A stretch of DNA of 64,000 nucleotides from Usnea hakonensis (lineage: Eukaryota > Ascomycota > Lecanoromycetes > Lecanorales > Parmeliaceae). Positions 55,852 to 64,000 of the stretch are shown in pieces. The DNA is taken from NCBI GenBank assembly GCA_013423325.1, contig BLJB01000192.1, forward strand, positions 1 through 64,000, in the 5' to 3' direction. Below the pieces are notes generated by a model. The model was not told the DNA's origin and did no database searches. It saw nothing but the letters and a program-made list of their open reading frames with translations. The position numbers and the translations under genes were made by a program. Numbering within the stretch: the stretch's first letter is position 1; every line of letters starts with the position of its first letter.

Positions 55852-58275
55852 TCAACCACCCTTCGCCCGATTCATTGGACCCCAATCTGGCCTCGGATTA
55901 GGCTGATATCTGACCATGCGCTTCCCTTGCGGTTCCTTCCCTAGCGTCTCGTCGAAGACAATCTTGAGCTTCCGTGGACTCGGATCTCTTAGGCCGTCTT
56001 CACTGCCATCGTGTTCGGCTTTAGCGCTAGGTGCAGCTTCGGTTCCCTCAGCCTCGGTATTCTTATGAGTCTGCGATTCAGCCCGTGCATCTCCGGTGCT
56101 AGTGTCGTCTTTTTGTTCTTTGCTCGATTCTTCCAGCTTCGACAACCGGTATAGAGCGGCTTCCATCTCCTTTTTCAATCCTGCCATATCTGTAATGGCG
56201 TCATCCTCCAATGCTCGCCGCAGCTCGTTCTTCGTATCCATCAACGTGGCGTTCCCTCTATTTTTCTGCATGATTGCGTATCCAGCCGTTCCCTTTTTGA
56301 GGACGCCCTCCTTGATGGGGCTCATCTGCCTAATCCATTCCCTCATGACTTCCCAGATAACGCTCCAGGATGCATCAGTGCAGATGCTGCCGGCTTTGGT
56401 ATGTGAGCGTGTAGTATGGTAGCCGAGGCCCATAAGGGCCCCACGAAGGGCTGCGTCAGGTGGCGAGACGCAGTGGAGGATGCGGGCGAGGGTCGAGGGA
56501 AGGAAGAAGAATGGATGGTGGGCACGGGTCACGGCATGAGTTGGAGGTATGGGTCTTGTGGATGCTTCAGACGAGGTACCAGTGTCGGCATTGGAGGACG
56601 AGGGAGTTTCTTCGAGGGCCTCACGGAGAGCAACTGACAGCATGCCCTGGATACGCGGGATTGTGCCATAGATCGCCTTATCAAGGGTAGGGAGCATGTC
56701 GAGGATGCGTTGAATAAAATGAGGATTATGAAGGGGGCCACCCCACATTGGCCCAGCCTGGTGCGTTTTAAACCCGCAGTGTTCACAGTGCGTGTTGGCG
56801 GATGGGGCCAGCGCCGGGCTAAAATTGTAGAATGCATCCCCGTTCTTGGCCTCCTTTTTGCGCGGACGTGCGAGGTGTTGAATCGACCATGCCCCGCAAC
56901 CTGCATCGCAACTATACACGATCATGGTTTTGCTTGCGAGGAACTTGACTTCAAGCGGTGAATGATGGAGGCGGACAAAGACGCGGGCATAAAAGTCGAT
57001 TGAGAGGGAGAGGAGAGGTTCGATAGCGATGCCGTATCGTGCAGCAGATGTGGCGATTGCATGAAGGATGAGACGAAGACCGCCTTCGTGGGCGTGTGGT
57101 CCTTTCAGAGGTAAGCCGCCGTACTGCGAATAGGTCTTCTCGAGGTAGCCCAGAGAAGCAAAGACCCCAGCATCGGTACATGTAACACAGAGGAGGCCCC
57201 CATCAACAAGACCGCGTACTGCTGCATCAAAGAATGGAGCTGCTGTACCGTATGGATCCAGGTCGATGACGTGGTAATGCATTTTGCCTCCTGCAGCACG
57301 AGCAGCAGCTCGATGCATGTGCTCTATTGCATCACCGGTTGTAGGATTGATCTTTTCAGAGAGGTTGTTGTGCTGAGCGTTGAGCATGATGGACGCTGTT
57401 GCCGAGGACGAGAGATCGTTTGCGGTGACGGTGGTAGCCATGGGAATCTCTCTGGCGTAGCGTAGGGCTCGTAAACCTGTAGCAGATAGAGCGTCGAGGA
57501 TTCGAAAAGAGGGTTGAGTACTGTTGGTATGGGCTTCCTTGCCTGTGCCAGCCTTGGCCGAGACTCCATCTGATATTTGTTTGCTCGTGGCTTCACCTCC
57601 TGCCCTTAGATCCTCATGCACCTCCCAAGGCCACTTTTGTCCCTCTGCTTGAGCAGTTCTGTCCGTCTTACCGAAGGAAGCTTCGTGCTGTGTACTCGGC
57701 TTATCTGGAATCCCATCTGATGTATGTCCCTTTTGGTTTTCACCTCCTTCTTTTGGACCATCATGCACCTCTACCCCATTTTGAGTATTCCGACCCCCCT
57801 CAGCGAACGGATCTCCATGCTGTGTCCTCGCCCCCTCTGCGACCTCGTCCCCTCCACACGCCGCATCATCTTGACGAACAACACCCATATCAGCCCTGCT
57901 CTTAGTATCCCCACGCTCTCCCCCCTCCCCCACCTCCTCAGCAACCCCCCTCTTCCTCTTCACCCCCCTCCCCTTTGCACCCTCCACCAGCTCCCTCCTC
58001 CTCTCCACCCTCGCCTTCCTCACAGCAACCACATCCTCTCCAAATGCCTTGATCGCCAAAACACTCAGATCCCTATTATATTGCTGTATGGGATTATAAA
58101 AGACGGATTGAGGGTTGTTGCTGTTCTTTGTAGATTTATGAGGCTCCGCTTCGCATTTTAGGTTGAGGATCTCGGCGGTTCCTTCGCGGGCTATGGTGTA
58201 TTTTTTCCCGTTGTATGTGACTTCTGAGGGTGGTGCAGGGGGATCAGTGTTGGGGGGTGGTGGTGAGGAGGGCAT
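55852..58275 (-). CDS. TRM1: tRNA (guanine26-N2)-dimethyltransferase Trm1
   Basis: A single exon gives 807 residues from the Met at 58275. The enzyme dimethylates G26 of tRNAs using S-adenosylmethionine. Landmarks are SVFYNPIQQYNRDLSVLAI, the SAM loop LDALSATGLRALRYA, TANDLSSSA, the catalytic-site region DLDPYGTAAPFFDAA and a zinc site (CEHCGFKTHQAGPMWGGPLH). The protein is longer than yeast Trm1 (about 570 residues) because of a 150-residue charged low-complexity insert after the first motif (rich in Gly, Glu, Lys) and a charged C-terminal tail (from about residue 720). The frame is open a further 87 codons upstream to 58536, and the last part of that extension (SRFIIRRLYATTPTFKTTP) looks like a mitochondrial presequence. 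Yeast TRM1 uses two starts to reach mitochondria and nucleus. Confidence 0.93.
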   Translation of the reverse strand: MPSSPPPPNTDPPAPPSEVTYNGKKYTIAREGTAEILNLKCEAEPHKSTKNSNNPQSVFYNPIQQYNRDLSVLAIKAFGEDVVAVRKARVERRRELVEGAKGRGVKRKRGVAEEVGEGGERGDTKSRADMGVVRQDDAACGGDEVAEGARTQHGDPFAEGGRNTQNGVEVHDGPKEGGENQKGHTSDGIPDKPSTQHEASFGKTDRTAQAEGQKWPWEVHEDLRAGGEATSKQISDGVSAKAGTGKEAHTNSTQPSFRILDALSATGLRALRYAREIPMATTVTANDLSSSATASIMLNAQHNNLSEKINPTTGDAIEHMHRAAARAAGGKMHYHVIDLDPYGTAAPFFDAAVRGLVDGGLLCVTCTDAGVFASLGYLEKTYSQYGGLPLKGPHAHEGGLRLILHAIATSAARYGIAIEPLLSLSIDFYARVFVRLHHSPLEVKFLASKTMIVYSCDAGCGAWSIQHLARPRKKEAKNGDAFYNFSPALAPSANTHCEHCGFKTHQAGPMWGGPLHNPHFIQRILDMLPTLDKAIYGTIPRIQGMLSVALREALEETPSSSNADTGTSSEASTRPIPPTHAVTRAHHPFFFLPSTLARILHCVSPPDAALRGALMGLGYHTTRSHTKAGSICTDASWSVIWEVMREWIRQMSPIKEGVLKKGTAGYAIMQKNRGNATLMDTKNELRRALEDDAITDMAGLKKEMEAALYRLSKLEESSKEQKDDTSTGDARAESQTHKNTEAEGTEAAPSAKAEHDGSEDGLRDPSPRKLKIVFDETLGKEPQGKRMVRYQPNPRPDWGPMNRAKGG

Positions 58276-58593
58276 GGTAGGTGGTTGTGGGGGGCATTTT
58301 TTGGGGGTGTGGTGGAGGATGGTGGGTGTTGTTTTGAATGTAGGTGTCGTGGCATAGAGACGCCGAATTATGAAACGTGAGGAGATTGCCAGCGTAAATG
58401 ATAGTAGATTTGGCTTGACATCGCTACCATAGAGTCGGAAAAAGAGAAATTTTAGCAGTAGGCACGGGCCGGCAAGTTGAAGATCTTCCGCGTTCGATGT
58501 GAGTAAAGAGCCATCTGTACCACAAATTTTTTTCAAACCATATATACAAATAAGCTCCTTTCACCAACATCCCCAACAGGGATATCCAAAGCA

Positions 58594-58681
58594 GTCACTT
58601 TGGTGGAGTGGTTAACACGCGGCCCTGCTATAAAGTTAGGCCGTGCCTTCGGGCGCGTAGGTTCGAATCCTGCAGGTGACG
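58594..58681 (+). tRNA. tRNA-Ser(GCT): tRNA-Ser(GCT) with a short intron
   Basis: The acceptor stem GTCACTT pairs with AGGTGAC (58674-58680), with G as discriminator. The D stem is GTG/CAC, the anticodon stem CGGCC/GGCCG, a variable arm of serine/leucine type is GCC-TTC-GGGC, and the T arm is GTAGG-TTCGAAT-CCTGC. The A box (TGGTGGAGTGG) and B box (GGTTCGAATCC) are present. The anticodon loop is 14 bases long (CTGCTATAAAGTTA), so a 7-nt intron after position 37 is needed. With that intron the loop has anticodon GCT, for serine codons AGC/AGT. Confidence 0.85.
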
Positions 58682-58693
58682 CTTGATACATTT

Positions 58694-58700
58694 CTTTTTT
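58694..58700 (+). terminator. Pol III T-run terminator of the tRNA-Ser gene
   Basis: A run of T bases lies about 13 bases after the end of the tRNA, the usual RNA polymerase III stop signal. Confidence 0.7.
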
Positions 58701-59064
58701 CTCACCACACTATTGTCTTAAGTTTTTTTTGCCATAATCTTGAATTATAACACTCTACTTATTATATTCACCTAAATAGATATAATACTGTAAATTGTCA
58801 ATACGATTTTCGTTTTTTCGATGTTGGCCGTATAAAGCTCCACCTCTTTCACGTTTCATCTGTCTCGACGTGCATTCTAGGCTTCACCCTCCACCACCAA
58901 CATAAAGCAGCCCGGCCAATCTGGCCAAAAACATCTCTCCCCCCCCCCAGGTCTCATGAAAACAAGTCACGAAGAGCTAGACCCTTACTGATATCGTGCC
59001 GTGAAAAGAACGCAACCTCACGTTGCCATATCCCAAGAAGAAATTCCTTGCTTCAAGGCTCCCA
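58701..59064. other. Short AT-rich spacer
   Basis: The spacer between the tRNA gene and the NACHT pseudogene contains T-rich and C-rich runs. No gene is seen. Confidence 0.4.
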
Positions 59065-61697
59065 TCACGCGGCCCACTCCTTCCTCAAAGCCTCCAACCA
59101 TTCCCCTCGCGGTAGAATCTTCCCCTCAGTTCTGACCGTCGCGACATCCTGCAACTCCTCTCTTGGCGGATACACTTGGTAGAAAGTGTGATCGGCGTCG
59201 CACTTGCGAAAGGGCAAGGTACGATGCAGATCTCGCATATGTGGAACTCCTGCCAGTCCTCGACCCTTCGATTGCATTTGCCATCGCAGCCCCACTGGAG
59301 TATCGGCATATCATCCTCTGATTTGATCTGTATGTTTTCGTCGGGTACGACTGCGTTATCATCTGTGACTTGGGGGTTTTCCTCGGTATCTCCACTTTCT
59401 GCCTTCGCTATCATGGACTCGGCCTGAGCCCCAACGACTGTCGAATGTAATGGTACTCGTATTGGCGTGGTTTTGGCTTCGAAGGCCTCGTCCTCATCGT
59501 TGGCCTTTCGCGCTGCTCGCCGGATTTCTTTGAGACTATCGATGGGCTCAGTGATGACAGCGAATGCGGCCCCAGCGTTGTCCTTATCGCCAGTAGTCAA
59601 GAGGGTGAACGCCAGATCTTGATAGCCCAACATGTCATTCATAGGATCGTCATCTGTCAGTGTGTCAATGCAATCCAGTATCTGCGTCCGGAAACAAAGC
59701 TTCGCTTCCTGCTCTCTTCCGTGAAGGCGGTACCAAAGCCCAAGCATTAGCGACGAATCTCTGGAGGCAAAGACATCTATCACATCATTTACGTTGCCAG
59801 TTTCCGCCAACTTTTCCAATTTCGTCACCCAATGATCGAAACGTATCCCAGTGCACTCAGCGGTTTTGGCTTTGTGATAATAAAGTTGACTCAAACGATC
59901 CTTGACCTCCTTACACGAATGCCAGAATTCTTTGCCTGATGTTTAATTTAATAGTACCCTCTCACACGTCTCTGTCACTTCATCTATCTTGTAAGCGTAC
60001 ATATTCAGGAAGTCGGCCCGCCCCAGCAGGAAGTACTGGAAATAAAGCTCATATGAAGTAGCTTTAGAATGTTCAGGCGGAGATTTCCGTTGCTCAGAAG
60101 CTTCAAGCGCCTTTGTCATAGACTGATCAAGCGAGTCAATCTCACCCAATCTACTTGCTGCATGGCCGATAGTGTTCCATGCCCATGTTTCCATGAAAAG
60201 AAAAGTCAGCATGTTCTCGCCCTCATAAGGTGAGTTCTTCGTCTCGAGACTGGCTGCAAAACTCATAATTGCTGCATATTCATGATTCTTTTCTACGGTC
60301 GTGAGATAGCGAGCTGCGATGTGGGCATTTTCTGAAGCTGAGAAACATGCCTCATGAGAGGCTTTTATGGCGCCTTCCATGTCTTCTGGCACGGTTTTCT
60401 ATTTGGAGATTTTTAGCAGTATTTTAGCCTTCTCGACTCTGGATTCTGTGGGCAAAGCAGCTAGGGCCTTGTAATGCCGTTCAATCGATGGGAAATAGTC
60501 TTTGCGATCTTCATAGCAGGAAGCCAATCCCTGTAAGGCATACGGGTCTTGACTATTTATTCTGATGAATGTAGTATACTCCCTTATTGCCGCATTGACA
60601 TATGCTGCGCTCCTGTATACTCTGCCCAAGCGACGGTGCCAGTACGCATTCTTATCAAAGCCTCCGTATTCAGCCAGAACTTGTAACCGCTTCAGCGAAA
60701 GGTCACTCAACAGTTGCCTCGCTAGCCTTACGTCTTCAGTGCTATCACTTTCGCTGCTCTGATCATTCTTTTGAATGGTGTCAGCATTCTCGGCAAACAG
60801 AAAATTCGCGAAACATATACAAACCTATTTACGGTCTACGACTCGAAACGCAGAGATAGGGGTGCTCACCATATCAAGGTAAATGTGGATGAACAACACA
60901 TAAAAATCAGGGTCGACATCAAGATATTTTCCCGACAATCATCGTGATGCGCAATGTCTCGCTAGCTGCTCTAAGAGATCGAAATCAGATATTGAAGTAC
61001 ACAGCGCTTGTTCTTTTTCTCGGAGGCGAAATCACCCCTTTGGCCCAAGAGAAGGCGTGTACCGAGCGAATGTGGTCCAGATAAGAATTTCGTTCAGATC
61101 ATATCTCTGCACATCGGGATCTCCTGCGAGCCTTTCGAACACATGTCGAATCATTTGTGCAAGATTGTGAGGGGCTTGTTCTAATGCCGTTCTGATGTCA
61201 CTCGGTCGCGAAATAGCGCGTAGTTGATCAATCATAAGACTATAGAGCATGCGATTAGCGATCAAGTTTGTGGTGACATCCGTCCTCATATCCTCTGCGA
61301 TCATGGCATTCGGATGCGGGTTCGCAGTGTGTTTACCCATGAAAAGAGAGAGCGATTGAAAATAATGAATAAATAATATTCTTACTTCACCCAAAGAAAC
61401 ATGCCATTGGCGCCTTCTTTCGACTTGTTTAATATATCCGCTCGAAGATTTTCTCGATCTTCAAGAGGAATCCGCTTGTTTTTCAGGGCTCTCACTTTGT
61501 GCATACCATCTTTGATGTATTTTTCAACGTCAGCATTGTTTTTTGCTGCTGAAACTTCGATAAAGGTTGTACGCGATTCCCAGACATCGGCAATGCTCTC
61601 TTGTAGTTCAGGACGACCGACGATGGCGAGACTGAAGCTGGGTCTTGTATCCACAGAAGGTGAGGAGATTCCCACTTTACCACACACATATATATGA
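59065..61697 (-). pseudogene. Decapitated NACHT-TPR (NLR-like) pseudogene
   Basis: The minus-strand order is the C-terminal half of a NACHT NTPase (IVGRPELQESIADVWESR, then EGANGMFLWV), an intron (61240-61385), LMIDQLRAISRPSDIRTALE and HVFERLAGDP. TPR-like helices follow (60710 to about 59500: WHRRLGRVYRSAAYVNAAI, PYALQGLASCYEDRKDYFP), then a cysteine-rich C-terminal module (CDGKCNRRVEDWQEFHICEIC, RKCDADHTF). These are parts of fungal STAND/NLR proteins. The P-loop and the whole N-terminal effector domain are missing. The frame has an in-frame TAG near 60400, an in-frame TAA near 59942, and a frame change in the zinc module near 59225. It cannot encode a working receptor. Confidence 0.75.
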
Positions 61698-61706
61698 CAT
61701 ATTCAA

Positions 61707-63665
61707 TCACTGCTGCTTTCCCTCCCCTTTCCCCACCACCCTTTCCTCCCTTCGATGATGTGCCAACCTTCCCCCCACAAAAACCATCTTCGTATTCCTG
61801 TCATCGCCGCAAAAAAGCCACTTTGCCACTTTATTCCCCCAATCTTCCTGCCCCCACAGCTCCACCGGTCCTCGATGCTCGGATGCTGCATCTTCACCAT
61901 CGCCATCATTTCCCTCCGCTTCGTCCAGAGCTACATATTGCGCATCCCACTGCATACCTACTTCAAAGCCACCTACTTTGGTTTCCAAGCCTAAGCACTT
62001 AGCCCCGCCCTTTGTAGCTAGGTAGAGACATTCTTCGACGCTCAATTTTTTCCTGTCCTTGGCGCTTGTTGAATGGTTCAGCGGCGCTGCGGGCTCATGA
62101 TGTCGTTGTTGCTTATCCATAATATCGTCTTCTGACGCATCAAGCTCCTCCGGCGTCAGCGCAGCCAATGTCCTACTAACCATCGCCGCCTCCCTCGCCG
62201 CTACAAGAATGCTTGTAGAATAACCCCCACTGACATCCGTTCCCAGACCGACATCGATGCCGGCGTCCAGCAATTCTCTCACTGGGCATAGACCACTGCT
62301 TATGCTAGTATTGCTGACGGGGCAGTGACTGACTTTACTTTGTCTCTCTTTTATCAACGTCCTTTCCTCTTGTGAAAGATGCACGCAATGTGCCAACACG
62401 GTTTTAGACGTCAGTAAGCCGTGGGTATCGTAGACGTGGGAATAAGAGTCATGGGTTGGGTACAGTTTGCGGACGAGAGCGATCTCGGATGTGTTTTCGC
62501 TGAGATGGGTTTGGATTGGGAGATTATTTTCTCTAGCGAGCGTACCGAGGCCCGAAAGCAGTTGCGAAGAGCAAGACGGAACGAAGCGAGGCGTGATGAT
62601 TGGCGATATAAGAGCGTGCGTCGGGTCGATAGAATCGATATGTGCAATCGTCGCCTTTGTATCTTGAACAGCCTGTTCCGGCGACTCGTCTCGAAGGTAA
62701 TCAGGATTGAGCTCGGTGTCCATGCATACGCGGCCGATGAATGCTCTCTGACCTTTTTCGAGACAGATGTCTGCGAGCAGATTCGTTGAAGCGATGTGTT
62801 TGGTCGCGTAGTACGAGGCGGTTGTGGTACCGTGGGATAGAGTTCGAGAGACGCAGGCGGAGTAGACACGCCGGGCTTTGGGGAGGGAGGAAAGAGATGA
62901 TTCGAGGGGGAAGGTGTAGGTGTTGAGCCAGTCGAGGAGGGTGGATTTACCAAAGATGCCGACATTGGGGTATTGCGAGGCGTGGATGTGGGTGTCTGTG
63001 CTTTTCCATTTTTATCAGTTATGTATGATCCTGCCAGATTTGCAAGTTCGAACGTGACAATGTCTTGACTGCTGAAAATAGCCTCTGACTTTGCAGTTCA
63101 ACAAAAACTGCAGCCTGGATACGAAAAGCAAAACACTCATAGCCCTCACGATAGCCGAAAAAGCACAACAGAAGAACGCAAAGCACCAAATTAACCACTC
63201 AAATGTAACAAAGTATTCATCCCATCCACGACATAATTCCATAATCATCCTATCAAATTGCAAAATCCAAAGCACCCTCCTAAAACAACAAAATACCCAC
63301 GAAAACAAAAATATAAAACACCATCCCCCCCCCTTCTACCCCGAAAAGAACGAAACACTCAACTCACCCACAAACCCCGGAAACCACCAACCCCTCTCAT
63401 CTCCGCCCGTTTCCCCCCTCACAACCACATACCCATTCCTCTCCGCCCACCTTACCGCCCCGTCCACCCCATCCCCCGCACTGACACCCTCCAACTCCCT
63501 GTCCCCACCAATCCCACCACTAACCCCAACCCCTCCCCCCCAAAAGACTCCCACAATAACGCCCCCTCCATCAACAGCAACAGCGCTTTCAGTCCTCACA
63601 TCTAACTGCGTAGGCGTAGGCGTAGATATAAACGTGCCTACGTATAAAGTTGGGTGGAGGGACAT
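61707..63665 (-). CDS. GUD1: Guanine deaminase
   Basis: Exons 63368-63665 and 61707-62995 join in phase 1 across a 372-nt intron (GTGAGT to GCACAG) and give 528 residues. The join recreates the metal-binding start of the amidohydrolase barrel, FPGFVDTHIHASQYPN (HxH). Further ligands are in THLSEN, LAHCVHLSQEE and GLGTDVSGG. The enzyme turns guanine into xanthine and ammonia in purine salvage and catabolism. The N-terminal MSLHPTLYVGTFISTP is the typical beta-sandwich start. The intron is longer than all others in the window except that of the CsbD-like gene, so a missed small exon cannot be excluded. The C-terminal part beyond KMVFVGGR is short and basic. The stop lies only 10 bases before the NACHT remnant begins, so the 3' end of the gene may have been altered by the same rearrangement. 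Confidence 0.9.
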
Positions 63666-64000
63666 GGTTGGTACGTGGATTAAGAAGTAAGAAGAGGGGA
63701 AGGAGGGAAGAGCTGGGGAGGAATGGTTATGTATTTAGGGAACAGTATGGTACATATAAGATTTTGGGTGAGTACGGTAAGGTAAGGTAGGTTTTTGAAG
63801 TACCTGGTTAGGTAAATAGGTAAGTAGACTATGTCGTAGCGCACTCGAAAAAGCCGGTGGGCGGCGCTCGCCGCTGGGATTTTGGTGAGTCGGGTACCAC
63901 CTATCTATGATTGACATAAATTTTATCAAGAAGTGTCTTTGTACGAATTCTACGTTAGGAGGAAAGACGGCGAAACCAGAAGGCTCAGAAAGAGTCGTTC
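63666..64000. other. 5' flank of the guanine deaminase gene
   Basis: This is presumed promoter sequence with several GGTAAGGTAGG-like pieces at 63779-63815. No other feature is seen. Confidence 0.35.

Overview
The window looks like nuclear DNA of a filamentous ascomycete (Pezizomycotina). The evidence is short GT-AG introns with CTAAC/CTGAC-like branch sites, a P450-reductase fusion of the CYP505 type, GH128, Rds1-like, CsbD-like and CorA-like proteins of fungal style, and repeats decayed by C-to-T changes in the manner of repeat-induced point mutation (RIP). I cannot fix the class. A leotiomycete-like genome is only an impression.

Layout. Positions 1-5046 hold a dead Ty3/gypsy retrotransposon on the minus strand, cut by the left edge, whose catalytic and zinc-binding residues have been removed by G-to-A type changes. 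Positions 5047-10250 form a very AT-rich gene-free block, broken only by a small GC-rich solo-LTR-like element with a perfect 5-bp target duplication. From about 10.4 kb the composition changes abruptly to normal genic DNA.

The genic part carries: a secreted DUF7029/DUF7223-like Ser/Thr-rich protein (10708-13704, minus); a self-sufficient CYP505 fatty-acid hydroxylase (14703-18237, minus); an ankyrin-like AAA+ ATPase (19277-21134, minus); a WD40 protein (21592-22965, minus); a graveyard of three gene relics (23.7-26.3 kb); a double-MYND protein (27587-28438, plus); a spliced 95-residue cysteine-rich secreted protein that ORF scans miss (28899-29256, minus); a multi-pass membrane protein split by one in-frame TGA (30003-32637, plus); a GH128 glucanase (35287-36705, minus); a CorA-like transporter with a 9-nt micro-exon (38555-40541, minus); a zinc alcohol dehydrogenase (41391-42815, plus); a small four-cysteine secreted protein (43704-44200, minus); a minisatellite (45.28-45.79 kb); mitochondrial enoyl reductase Etr1 (46466-47807, minus); a CsbD-like protein (48998-49444, minus); a dioxygenase-like protein (49686-51384, plus); a ferritin-like Rds1 protein (52350-54060, minus); tRNA methyltransferase Trm1 (55852-58275, minus); a tRNA-Ser gene with a tiny intron; a decapitated NACHT-TPR (NLR-like) pseudogene (59065-61697, minus); and guanine deaminase (61707-63665, minus).

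No biosynthetic cluster or operon-like unit is evident. The genes are a mix of housekeeping functions (Trm1, Etr1, guanine deaminase, CorA), cell-surface or secreted proteins (five candidates) and decayed accessory genes. All exon joins were worked out by hand from splice sites and phase and have no transcript support here.
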